64,000 nucleotides of DNA, from positions 62,001-126,000 of the forward strand of contig BPKO01000003.1 in assembly GCA_026005175.1 (NCBI GenBank), given 5' to 3'. Each line of letters opens with the position of its first letter. Within the stretch, counting starts at the first letter, position 1. This stretch comes from Candidatus Tectimicrobiota bacterium (GTDB lineage Bacteria; Tectomicrobia; Entotheonellia; Entotheonellales; Entotheonellaceae). The position numbers were made by a program, and so were the translations under genes. Positions 17,187-24,984 of this stretch are shown here, piece after piece. Under the pieces are notes generated by a model. The model was not told the origin of the DNA and did not search any database. It saw nothing but the letters and a program-made list of their open reading frames with translations.

Positions 17187-19088
17187 CTACTTCTCCCGTG
17201 CCAGCAGGCTGCTGACGTACTTGAGAAGCTCATTGGCACACTCGGTGCAATACCCCTCTCTTGTCACTAGGGTGTTGACCACCTCGTTGAGCTTGCGCAG
17301 CTGCTCGGTGTCGGGGCTGCGCGAGGAGATGGTGAGGCGGATGGTGTCGCGGCGCTCTTCGAAGAGCTGCTTCTCGATCGCCTCTTTGAGCTTTTCGTGC
17401 CGCGTGTAGTCAAAGCGCTCGCCGCGGCGGTGGGCCATGGCCACCTTGCGGAAGATCTCGTTGCGGAAGCTGTCCTTGGCGTGCTCGGGGACGTTGACTT
17501 TTTCCTCGATGGAGCGCATGAGCTTTTCGTCAGGCGGCACTTCTTCCCCGGTGATGGGGTCGGTGAGCTTGGTCTGGTCGAGATAGGCCTCGACGTTGTC
17601 GAGGTAGTTGTCGAGCAGCGTCTTGGCCTCTTCCTCGAAGGAGACAAAGAAGGCTTTCTGCACGTCGGTACGTGCGATTTCGTCGTACTCGCGGCGCGCC
17701 TCGGCAATGAGCTGGTGCAGGCGCTCGCGTTCGGCTTTCTTGAACTGGCTTTGCGAATCGATGCCCTCTTTGATGGCGCGCAGCACGTCGATGGGGTTGA
17801 TGCAGCGCGTGTCGGGCTTGATCAGCGAAGCGGAGATGCGGTTGATGATGAAGCGCGGCGAGATGCCGTCCATGCCCTCGCGCTCGGTCTGCTCCTTGAT
17901 GAGCTTCACGTCTTTCTGGCGGAAGCCCTCCACCTCTTCGCCGTCGTAGAGCTTCATTTTCTTGATCAGGGTGAGGCCGGCCATCTTGGGCTCTTCGAGA
18001 CGCGAGAGAACGGCAAAAATGGCAGCCACGCGCAAGGTGTGAGGAGCGATGTGCAGGTCGCCGAGGTTGGCCTGCCGCAGCAGCTTCTGGTAAATGCGCT
18101 CCTCCTGCGAAACCTTCAGGTTGTAGGGGATGCGCACCATGATCATGCGGTCCTGGAGCGCCTCGGACTTCTTGTCGGCGAGGAACTCGTTGAACTCCGC
18201 CTCGTTGGTGTGGGCAATCACGCACTCGTCGGCGTAAATGAGCGGGAAGCGTCCGGTCTTGATGTTCTTCTCCTGCGCCAGGGTGAGCAGCACGTAAAGG
18301 AAGCGCTCGTCGGCTTTGAGCATTTCGATGAATTCCATGAGGCCGCGATTGGCAATATTGAGCTCCCCATCGAAGCGATAGGCGCGGGGATCGGATTCCG
18401 AGCCGTAGTCGCCGATGGTGGAAAGATCAACGCTGCCCACCAGTTCGGAGATGTCCTGAGACTTGGGGTCAGAAGGCACGAAGGTGCCAATGCCGATGCG
18501 CTCTTTTTCCGAGAAGAAAATGCGCTTTACCGGCACGCGGTAAATGTCGCCCTGGTACTTCTCGCGCAGGTTGAGGGCACACAGCGGGCAGAGCTCCCCT
18601 TCGATGTGGATGCCCGTCTCTTGGGCAAACTCCTGCCGCAGGGCGTGGGGAATGAGATTGAGCGGATCCTCGTGCTGCGGGCAGTCGGCAATGGCGTACA
18701 CCGCCCCTTCCGGGGTGCGGGTGAACTCTTCGAGGCCGCGCTTGAGGAGAATGACGAGCTGGCTTTTTCCCGAAGAAGGCGGCCCGTACAGCAGCAGGAT
18801 GCGGCGGCCAACGTCAGACCCCATGGCCGCGGCCTTGAAGTACTCCACTACCTGCGCCAGGGGCTCCTCGATGCCAAAGAGCTCGCGCTCGAAAAACGGG
18901 TAGTGCTCCCGCCCCTCCTCGTCCACGTAGACACCCGCCGCTTTGATCATGCTGTAAATCCGGGCATGCGCCCGCTGCGCCAGGGAGGGCTGCTTGAGCA
19001 CCATGGGCAGGTAGTCGCGAAAGGTGCCTTCCCAGGTTTCCATCCGGTGTTGTTGGAGGTGTGCATCGATTTTTTGGAAGATGTCCAT
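17187..19088 (-). CDS. prkA: PrkA family serine protein kinase
   Basis: PrkA/YeaG of 633 residues, an AAA+-like domain fused to a C-terminal kinase-related domain. Walker A GPPSSGKS is at residues 102-109. Hallmarks are DCPQHEDPLNLIP, ELCPLCALNLREKYQGDI, ELVGSVDLSTIGDYGSESDPRAY and FPLIYADECVIAHTNEAE. It phosphorylates a roughly 60-kDa substrate in Bacillus and supports stress survival in enterobacteria. The ATG at 19088 is chosen since GAGG lies 6-7 bases before it; an in-frame TTG at 19100 is less likely. It is first in prkA-yeaH-spoVR, with a long leader. Confidence 0.95.
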   Translation of the reverse strand: MDIFQKIDAHLQQHRMETWEGTFRDYLPMVLKQPSLAQRAHARIYSMIKAAGVYVDEEGREHYPFFERELFGIEEPLAQVVEYFKAAAMGSDVGRRILLLYGPPSSGKSQLVILLKRGLEEFTRTPEGAVYAIADCPQHEDPLNLIPHALRQEFAQETGIHIEGELCPLCALNLREKYQGDIYRVPVKRIFFSEKERIGIGTFVPSDPKSQDISELVGSVDLSTIGDYGSESDPRAYRFDGELNIANRGLMEFIEMLKADERFLYVLLTLAQEKNIKTGRFPLIYADECVIAHTNEAEFNEFLADKKSEALQDRMIMVRIPYNLKVSQEERIYQKLLRQANLGDLHIAPHTLRVAAIFAVLSRLEEPKMAGLTLIKKMKLYDGEEVEGFRQKDVKLIKEQTEREGMDGISPRFIINRISASLIKPDTRCINPIDVLRAIKEGIDSQSQFKKAERERLHQLIAEARREYDEIARTDVQKAFFVSFEEEAKTLLDNYLDNVEAYLDQTKLTDPITGEEVPPDEKLMRSIEEKVNVPEHAKDSFRNEIFRKVAMAHRRGERFDYTRHEKLKEAIEKQLFEERRDTIRLTISSRSPDTEQLRKLNEVVNTLVTREGYCTECANELLKYVSSLLAREK

Positions 19089-19096
19089 AGGAGACC

Positions 19097-19324
19097 TCAA
19101 AAGCTGAAGCCCAACCCTCGAATACTACGTCCAATAACCCATGCCTCGAGGGAGAGATCACCGGCGGGGAAAACGCGCCGCAAGGGCAGGAGGCACCGCT
19201 CGCAGCGCCAGGCCTTCGGCGTGCGCTGGAGGGTCAGCGTGAGGCACCAACAGTCGGCAACGACACCACGCATCTGGCGGAGAGGATCAGCTCGGACAAC
19301 ACCACGCGATCTCTCACCACTCAC
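19097..19324 (-). CDS. Possible leader ORF upstream of prkA, hypothetical
   Basis: Open frame of 75 codons with GTG start and no recognised family. The product is Cys- and Arg-rich (DCWCLTLTL, WRCERCLLPLRRVF). Its TGA overlaps the GAGG that serves prkA, the geometry of a coupled leader cistron. No good ribosome-binding site is seen for its own start. It could equally be chance in GC-rich sequence; recorded because of its position. Confidence 0.22.
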   Translation of the reverse strand: MSGERSRGVVRADPLRQMRGVVADCWCLTLTLQRTPKAWRCERCLLPLRRVFPAGDLSLEAWVIGRSIRGLGFSF

Positions 19325-19350
19325 TTAAGAGTTTAGCACTTCCCTGCAAA

Positions 19351-19367
19351 TTGCAACAAAGGTGTCA
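19351..19367 (-). promoter_or_regulatory. Sigma-54-like element upstream of prkA
   Basis: The minus strand reads TGACACC-TTTG-TTGCAA, matching TGGCACG-N4-TTGCA at -12 with correct spacing but with A for the second G at -24. The homologous enterobacterial yeaGH operon is reported to be sigma-54/NtrC controlled, which makes this worth recording. The rest of the 19089-19530 gap shows only the possible leader ORF and no other strong signal. Confidence 0.28.
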
Positions 19368-19530
19368 CCCCCTTTCTTCCGGAGGCCCTCTGCATTCGCG
19401 TCTTCCAGCAATTCTTATGCCAGGATGCGGGCATTCCCTTCAGGGGACCGCGGCGCGCTGCGGCCGTTGACATCCGCGCGGGTTGCCGCTACAAGACAAG
19501 AAGCACCATCCCCCTGCAGGAGGGCAGAAG

Positions 19531-19701
19531 ATGCGGTCTGTTGAGGCCATCCAGGATCTGCTGCGTGACATCGCCCGTCACGCCCTTGGCACCGCGGCGC
19601 CACAAGGCGGCGAGGCGCTCCTGGCGCAGACAGCGACCGAAGTGTGGCAGGTGACGCAGGCAACGGTGGAAGCGGAGGATGAGCCGGCGTTTGCCTGGTA
19701 A
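19531..19701 (+). CDS. Small protein upstream of amidase, possibly GatC/AtzG-like
   Basis: 56-codon frame with AGGAGG 8 bases before ATG. The product is acidic and helical (RSVEAIQDLLRDIARHALG) and ends VEAEDEPAFAW. Small helical partners encoded just before an amidase (AtzG before AtzE, GatC in GatCAB) often end with a similar acidic E/D-P-A-F-type tail. The gap to the amidase is 36 bases. I do not recognise a definite family; the GatC/AtzG link is inference from position, size and tail. Confidence 0.45.
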   Translation: MRSVEAIQDLLRDIARHALGTAAPQGGEALLAQTATEVWQVTQATVEAEDEPAFAW

Positions 19702-19737
19702 GACGGAGGTCTAAAGGTTGAGACGGGAGGACTCCCT

Positions 19738-21100
19738 ATGCTCCCTTACACCCTGAGCCTGAGCGAAGCCGCGCGGCGCATCCGTGCCGGTGAGTTGTCA
19801 CCGCTGGACCTGATGGCGGCAACGCTGCGCTGGATCGATGCCGTGGAACCCCGCCTGCAAGCCTGGGTGACGCTCGACCGCCAGGGGGCCCCTGGAAGAG
19901 GCCAAGCGTTGCAGTGAGGAACTGCAGCGGGGAGAGGTACGCGGGCCGCTGCACGGCGTGCCCCTTGGCGTCAAAGATATCTTCTTCACCGCAGGAATGC
20001 GCACCACGTGCGGCTCGCCAATTTTTGCCGACTTCGTGCCGCGCCAGGACGCCACGGCCGTGGCCCGCCTCAAAGCCGCAGGGGCCATTCTCCTGGGAAA
20101 AACCCAGACGACGGAGTTTGCCACCCTCGACCCGGCGCCGACGCGCAACCCCTGGAACCTGGCGCACACCCCGGGCGGGTCGAGCAGCGGCTCGGCCGCC
20201 GCAGTCAGCGCCGCCATGGTGGCCGGCGCCCTGGGGTCGCAAACGGCGGGCTCGACCTTGCGCCCAGCAGCGTACTGCGGCGTCGTGGGGCTCAAGCCCA
20301 CCTTTGGCCGCATCGGCCGCTACGGCGTCTTCCCGGTGAGCTGGCGCCTCGACCACGTGGGCATTTTTGCCCGTACCGTGGCCGACGCCGCCCTGCTGCT
20401 GCAAGTCCTGGCCGGATACGACCCGCGGGACGCCAGCGCGGCAGACGTGCCGGTTCCCGACTACCAGGCCGGGCTGGAGGCTTCCCTCCCGCCTCGCCTG
20501 GGCGTGGTGCGCGACTTTTTCTACGAGCGGGCCGAGCCAGAAGTGCGGGAGCACACCGACGCGGTGCTGGAGCGCCTGCGCGCCGCAGGGGCGCAGGTGC
20601 AGGACGTGGCCCTGCCCCCAGACTTTGCCACCGGCCTGGCTGCCCACCGCATCATCATGCGCGTGGAAGTGGCCGCGGTGCACGCCACGCTCTTTGAGGC
20701 CCACCGCGACGCCTACCGGCCGCAGATCCGCCGCCTCATCGAGAGCGGCCGGCTCATCCCGGCCGTGACGTACGTGCGGGCACAGCAAGTGCGGCGGCGG
20801 CTGCAGCGCCAGCTGCTGCCCCTGCTGGCCGGCGTCGACGCCCTGCTCACCCCCACCACGCCGGCGCCGGCGCCGCGCGGCCTCGACACGACCGGCGACC
20901 CGACGCTACAAACCCCCTGGACCTTCGTCGGCCTGCCAGCGCTCTCTTTGCCCTCGGGGCTGAGCGGCAGCGGCTTGCCCCTGGGCATCCAGCTGGCCGC
21001 TGCCCCCTTTGCCGAAGCCCGCTTGCTGGCGGTGGCCCGCTGGTGCGAGGGCGTCCTCCAGTTTAGCGCCCGCCCGCCGCTGCTGGACGAGGCGGCCTGA
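19738..21100 (+). CDS. Amidase signature family protein, interrupted by a +1 frameshift
   Basis: Amidase-signature hydrolase of about 454 residues. The N terminus LPYTLSLSEAARRIRAGELSPLDLMAATLRWID reads in one frame to QGA. The rest (LEEAKRCSEELQRGEV, HGVPLGVKDIFFTAGM) reads in another. One surplus C in the run at 19889-19892 explains the shift. The catalytic Ser-cisSer-Lys triad is visible: Lys in GVKD, and both serines in GGSSSGSAAAVSAAMV with TAGSTLRPAAYCGVVGLKPT. GGGAGG precedes the ATG. It hydrolyses a carboxamide; whether it acts on small amides or as an AtzE/GatA-like enzyme is open. Confidence 0.88.
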
Positions 21101-21109
21101 CAAGTCCCT

Positions 21110-22000
21110 TCAAGGCCCGCGCTGGCCCAGAGCGGCAGCGGCCAGCACGCGCTGGGCCGCCTCCACCAGCGGGTAGTCGATGAAGTGGCCGTCGAGCTGG
21201 ATGGAAGCCAGGCCCTGCGCTTCTGCCGCCCGGAAGGCTTCCACCACGCGGGTGGCAAAGGCGACTTCTTCCGGGGTGGGCGAAAAGACGGCGTTGACCG
21301 GCGCCACCTGGCTGGGATGGATGACCATTTTGCCCTGAAAGCCCAGCTGCTTGGCCAGCTTGGCGCTGCGCACCAGCCCGCGCCGGTCCTGCAAGCGCAC
21401 CCATACCGAGTCCAAGGGAGGCTCGAGCCCCGCCGCCCGCGACGCCACCACCAGCGCCGAGCGCGCATACAGGCTCTCGACTTCCCGCCGCGACCAGCTC
21501 ACCCCGAGGTCGCGGGTAAAGTCGCCGGCGCCAAAGGCCAGCCGCCGCACCCGCGTGCCGGCGGTGGCAATGGCGTAAGCGTGCTGGATGCCGCGGGCGG
21601 TCTCAAGGAGCGGGATCAGGTCGATGTGGCCCGGCGCCAGGCCAAGCTGCCGCTCCCGCATGCAGAGCAGGTGCTCGGCGTGGCGCACGTCGTCGGGCGA
21701 CTCGATTTTGGGCACGAGCACGCCGGTGAGCTCGGCACAGACGACGGCTTCTAGGTCGGCCTCGCCAATGGCCAGGGAAAAGGCGGTGGCCGCGGTCAAG
21801 GGATTGACCCGCACGTACACCGGGCAGGTGGTGATGGCGCGCACGGCAGCGCGCACCGCCTGCCGCGCCGCTTCTTTTTCGGCAACGGGAACGGCGTCTT
21901 CGAGGTCCAACACCACCGCATCGGCACCGCAGTGGCCGACTTTTTCGAGCAGCGGCGGGCGATTGCCGGGGGCAAACAACAGCGTGCGCAACAAGGGCAT
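21110..22000 (-). CDS. CoA ester lyase, CitE/Mcl-like (HpcH/HpaI aldolase/citrate lyase family)
   Basis: TIM-barrel lyase of 296 residues acting on beta-hydroxyacyl-CoA esters such as malyl- or citramalyl-CoA. Typical blocks are RTLLFAPGNRPPLLEKV, ADAVVLDLEDAVPVAEKEAAR (acidic metal ligands), VYVRVNPLTAA, GVLVPKIESPDDV, LIPLLETARGI and FGAGDFTRDLGV, ending with KMVIHPSQVAPVNAVFSP. No CitD or CitF partner is present, so a stand-alone lyase or thioesterase-like role is likely. Convergent with the amidase, with 9 bases between the genes. Confidence 0.88.
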   Translation of the reverse strand: MPLLRTLLFAPGNRPPLLEKVGHCGADAVVLDLEDAVPVAEKEAARQAVRAAVRAITTCPVYVRVNPLTAATAFSLAIGEADLEAVVCAELTGVLVPKIESPDDVRHAEHLLCMRERQLGLAPGHIDLIPLLETARGIQHAYAIATAGTRVRRLAFGAGDFTRDLGVSWSRREVESLYARSALVVASRAAGLEPPLDSVWVRLQDRRGLVRSAKLAKQLGFQGKMVIHPSQVAPVNAVFSPTPEEVAFATRVVEAFRAAEAQGLASIQLDGHFIDYPLVEAAQRVLAAAALGQRGP

Positions 22001-22087
22001 CGCGAGAAGACCCTCCTCGGTGTCGTCTCGGGTAAGGATTGTGCCACAGCCCCGGCAGTGTGTCCAGCGCGAGCCGCGGCTCGGGGC

Positions 22088-22116
22088 TTGATCCCTGCCG
22101 CGGCTTGCGCTACGGT
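22088..22116 (+). promoter_or_regulatory. Sigma-70 promoter of the MalK-type ATPase gene
   Basis: TTGATC (22088-22093), 17-base spacer, TACGGT (22111-22116). It lies 25 bases before the ATG, giving a very short leader. Confidence 0.4.
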
Positions 22117-22140
22117 GAGGCAGTAGCCCGGGAGTGGCCT

Positions 22141-23265
22141 ATGGCAAGCGCGGCGTTTACCAGCAGCGAGATCCACCTCATCAAGGTGTGCAAGACGTTC
22201 TATACCGGCAGGCGCCAGCAGGTGGTGGCCCTGGATCATGCCAGCCTGTGGATCCGCCGCGGCGAAACGATGAGCGTGGTAGGGCCTACCGGCTGTGGCA
22301 AGTCCACCCTGCTGCGCGTCGTGGCCGGACTGGAGCGGGCGGACAGCGGCACGGTGACCTTTGACGGCGAGGAAGTCGACCAGCTCTCCCCGGCGCAGCG
22401 CGGCGTCGGCCTGGTGTTCCAGAACTACGCCCTCTACCCGCACTTCAAAGTACGGGGCAACATCGCCTTTTACTTCCGGCTGCGCCGCTGGCCGGAAGCG
22501 GCCATCGAGGCCAAGGTGCAGGAGACCTCGCGCCTGATGGGCATCGGGTTTGACAAGCTGCTGGGCCGCATGCCGCGCAGCCTCTCGGGCGGCGAAAAGC
22601 AGCGCGTGGCCCTGGCCCGCTGCCTGAGCCACCCCTTGCGCGTCTTGCTCCTCGACGAGCCGTTTTCCAACCTCGACGCGGCGCTGCGCCTGCAAACCCG
22701 CGGGGAAGTCAAGAAGCTGGTGGACCGCTTTGGCCTCACCACGCTTTTTGTCACCCACGACCAGAGTGAGGCGGTGGCCATGGGCCACCGCCTGGCGGTG
22801 ATGCGGCAGGGGCGCATCGAGCAGGTGGGTACGTACCCCGAGCTGTACCACGAACCGGTCAACACCTTCGTCGCCGGCTTTCTCGGCAGCCCGCCGATGA
22901 ACTTTTTCCCCGGCTGGCGCCAGGGGGACGATCTCTTCTTGCAGCTGGGCGGCTCGCGGCTGCGCCTGCTCTTGCCGGCACCGCTGGTCCCCCGTGTGCC
23001 GGCTGGGCAGCCGCTCACCCTGGGGCTGCGCCCGGAACACCTGCGCCTCGTCGAACCCCACACGCCGCTGGCAGCGCCGTGTACGGTGGAGCTGGCCGAG
23101 CTGGTGGCGAGCGACCTGAAGCAGGTGCTCTACCTGCGCCACGGCGAGCGGGTTTTCTGTGCCCGCGTCGAGGCCAAGCCCCTGCAGCGCGCCGGAGAGG
23201 CGGTGTGGGTGCAGTTTCCACCCCAGTTTCTCTACGTCTTCGACCACGAAGGCAAGCGACTCTAG
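22141..23265 (+). CDS. Sugar-type (MalK/UgpC-like) ABC transporter ATP-binding protein, no permeases nearby
   Basis: ABC ATPase of 374 residues with a C-terminal TOBE/MalK regulatory domain. Walker A is GPTGCGKST, the Q-loop region LVFQNYALYPHFKV, the signature LSGGEKQRVALARCL, Walker B VLLLDEPFSNLDAAL, and the H-loop FVTHDQSEAVAMG. Then comes the family's FVAGFLGSPPMNFF linker and the TOBE stretch (LTLGLRPEHLRLVE). Family members import sugars, glycerol-phosphate or polyamines, but no permease or binding protein adjoins it here. It may serve transporters encoded elsewhere, as MsiK-type ATPases do. An epimerase follows 18 bases later. Confidence 0.9.
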   Translation: MASAAFTSSEIHLIKVCKTFYTGRRQQVVALDHASLWIRRGETMSVVGPTGCGKSTLLRVVAGLERADSGTVTFDGEEVDQLSPAQRGVGLVFQNYALYPHFKVRGNIAFYFRLRRWPEAAIEAKVQETSRLMGIGFDKLLGRMPRSLSGGEKQRVALARCLSHPLRVLLLDEPFSNLDAALRLQTRGEVKKLVDRFGLTTLFVTHDQSEAVAMGHRLAVMRQGRIEQVGTYPELYHEPVNTFVAGFLGSPPMNFFPGWRQGDDLFLQLGGSRLRLLLPAPLVPRVPAGQPLTLGLRPEHLRLVEPHTPLAAPCTVELAELVASDLKQVLYLRHGERVFCARVEAKPLQRAGEAVWVQFPPQFLYVFDHEGKRL

Positions 23266-23283
23266 CCACAGAGGAGGCATGCC

Positions 23284-24246
23284 ATGCACTACCTGGTCAC
23301 CGGTGGCACGGGCTTCGTAGGGGCGTACGTGGTGCGGGACCTGGCCCGCGACGGGCACCAGGTGACCGTTTACGACCTGATGCCCAACCGGGAGTACCTC
23401 GCCGAGGTGGTCCCTGAAGCCGAGCGGGCGCGGGTGCGCATCGTCCCCGGCGACGTCACCGACTTGCCGCTGCTGCTGCGCACCCTGCGCGAGAACCCGC
23501 CGGAGCGGGTGGTGCATCTGGCGGCCACCCTCAGCGCCAGCAGCGAGGAAAACCCGCTGCGAGCCCTGAAAATCAACTGCGAGGGCACGATCAACGTTTT
23601 TGAGGCGGCGCTGACCTTTAACGTGCAGAAAGTGGTGTGGGCCAGCTCCATTGCCGTGTTTGGGCCACCCAACCGGCGCCCACCCGGCGAAATTGCCAAC
23701 GACGCCTTCCACCAGCCGAGCGACCTCTACGGCGCCTGCAAGGCGATGAACGAGCAGCTGGGGCGCCACTACCGCCGCCGCCGCGGCCTGGACTGCGTGG
23801 GCCTGCGCTTTTCCGTGGTTTACGGCTACGGCAAAGCGCACACCGTGCCGCGGGGCACCGGCGCCGACTTTCTCATCGAGCTCATCGACAAGCCGGCCCT
23901 GGGCCAGCCCGGGGTGGTGCCGCACGGCGACAAGCTGCTCGACTGGCTCTACGTCGAAGACGCCGCCCGCGCCGTGGTGCTGGCCAGCCAGACGCTGCGT
24001 AATCCTTCGGTGGGCCTCAACGTCTGCGGCGAGCGCCACACGGTGCGCGAAGCCGCCGCCTACGTCAAGCGCCTTCTGCCCGCGGCGCAGCTCGACGTCC
24101 AGCCGGGGGGCCGGGGCGGCCCGATGCGCTACGAGATGGCCACCACCGAAGCGGAAATCCACTACAGCCCGCAGGTTTCGCTCGAAGAAGGATTGCGGCG
24201 CACCATCAATGCCCTGCGCGCCAAGCATGGCCTGCCGCCAGTATGA
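23284..24246 (+). CDS. NAD-dependent epimerase/dehydratase (extended SDR)
   Basis: Extended short-chain dehydrogenase of 320 residues. The Rossmann motif VTGGTGFVG is at the N terminus. The active-site serine lies in WASSIAVFGP and the catalytic Y-x3-K in DLYGACKAMNEQL. VLRFSVVYGYG-like substrate-domain features (CVGLRFSVVYGYGKAH) and the C-terminal DWLYVEDAARAVVLA are typical of nucleotide-sugar epimerases or reductases. AGAGGAGG precedes the ATG. It is 18 bases from the ATPase gene and probably co-transcribed. The substrate is unknown. Confidence 0.87.
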   Translation: MHYLVTGGTGFVGAYVVRDLARDGHQVTVYDLMPNREYLAEVVPEAERARVRIVPGDVTDLPLLLRTLRENPPERVVHLAATLSASSEENPLRALKINCEGTINVFEAALTFNVQKVVWASSIAVFGPPNRRPPGEIANDAFHQPSDLYGACKAMNEQLGRHYRRRRGLDCVGLRFSVVYGYGKAHTVPRGTGADFLIELIDKPALGQPGVVPHGDKLLDWLYVEDAARAVVLASQTLRNPSVGLNVCGERHTVREAAAYVKRLLPAAQLDVQPGGRGGPMRYEMATTEAEIHYSPQVSLEEGLRRTINALRAKHGLPPV

Positions 24247-24267
24247 GCCGCGGCGCAACGGCCGGGG

Positions 24268-24984
24268 TCAGGGCGCCAGGGCGAGGTGGAGGCGCTTGTT
24301 GAGGCGCCCTTTGCTCTGGTAGTTGACGATGCACACCGGGCCCACCTCGCGGGTGTTGGCCACGTGCGTGCCGCCGTCGGCCTGCACGTCGAGGCCCACG
24401 ATTTCCACGACGCGCACCGTGGTGATGTCGGGGGGCAGCAGGTTGACTTTGGTGCGGATGAGGTCTGGAATCTGCAGCGCCTCCTCTCGCGGCAGCAGGC
24501 GCACGCGCACCTCGCGTCCCTGCTCGATTTCGGCATTGACTTTGGCTTCGATCTCCCGCACCAGCTCCTGCCGCAGGGTTTCGAACTCGAAGTCCATGCG
24601 CCCTTTGAGCGGCTCCATGTTGCCGCCGGTCACCAGGGCGCCGTAGTCGCGCCACACCACCCCGCACAGAATATGCAGCGCCGTGTGGGTGCGCATGAGC
24701 TGGTAGCGCCGCGCCCAGTCGAGCTCGCCGCGCACCGGCGTCCCCACCGCCGGCAGCGGCCCCTGCAGCACGTGCCAGACCTGCTCGCCCTGGCGCCGCA
24801 CGGTGCGCACAGGCAGCGCCTGCTCGCCCACCCGCAGCCACCCCTGGTCGGGCGGCTGGCCGCCCCCGCCAGGGTAAAAGGCGGTGCGGTCAAGAGCCAC
24901 CGCCTGGGCGCCGGGGTCCACGGCCACCACCGTGGCCTCAAAGGTCTTGAGATAACTGTCGCTCTGGTAGAGAAGCACGCTCAT
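24268..24984 (-). CDS. Alanyl-tRNA editing protein (AlaX-like)
   Basis: Stand-alone editing domain of 238 residues that hydrolyses mischarged Ser- or Gly-tRNA(Ala) in trans. It shows ALDRTAFYPGGGGQPPDQG, the zinc-binding pair in RTHTALHILCGV (His100, His104) and the second metal half-site QADGGTHVANTREVG. The last carries Asp in place of the Cys seen in AlaRS, as in one AlaX subgroup. Its ATG overlaps the TGA of the upstream molybdenum-hydroxylase gene (ATGA), an unexpected coupling for a translation-quality factor. Confidence 0.9.
   Translation of the reverse strand: MSVLLYQSDSYLKTFEATVVAVDPGAQAVALDRTAFYPGGGGQPPDQGWLRVGEQALPVRTVRRQGEQVWHVLQGPLPAVGTPVRGELDWARRYQLMRTHTALHILCGVVWRDYGALVTGGNMEPLKGRMDFEFETLRQELVREIEAKVNAEIEQGREVRVRLLPREEALQIPDLIRTKVNLLPPDITTVRVVEIVGLDVQADGGTHVANTREVGPVCIVNYQSKGRLNKRLHLALAP

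Noticed and set aside
17397-19328. 643-codon plus-strand open frame opposite prkA
   Set aside because: Antisense to a fully conserved kinase gene; product lacks any family pattern. Stop-codon scarcity in GC-rich DNA explains it.
21796-24258. 820-codon open frame on the minus strand opposite the ABC ATPase and epimerase genes
   Set aside because: GC-rich antisense shadow: low-complexity His/Ala/Arg-rich translation with no domain, while the plus strand has two complete, motif-bearing genes.
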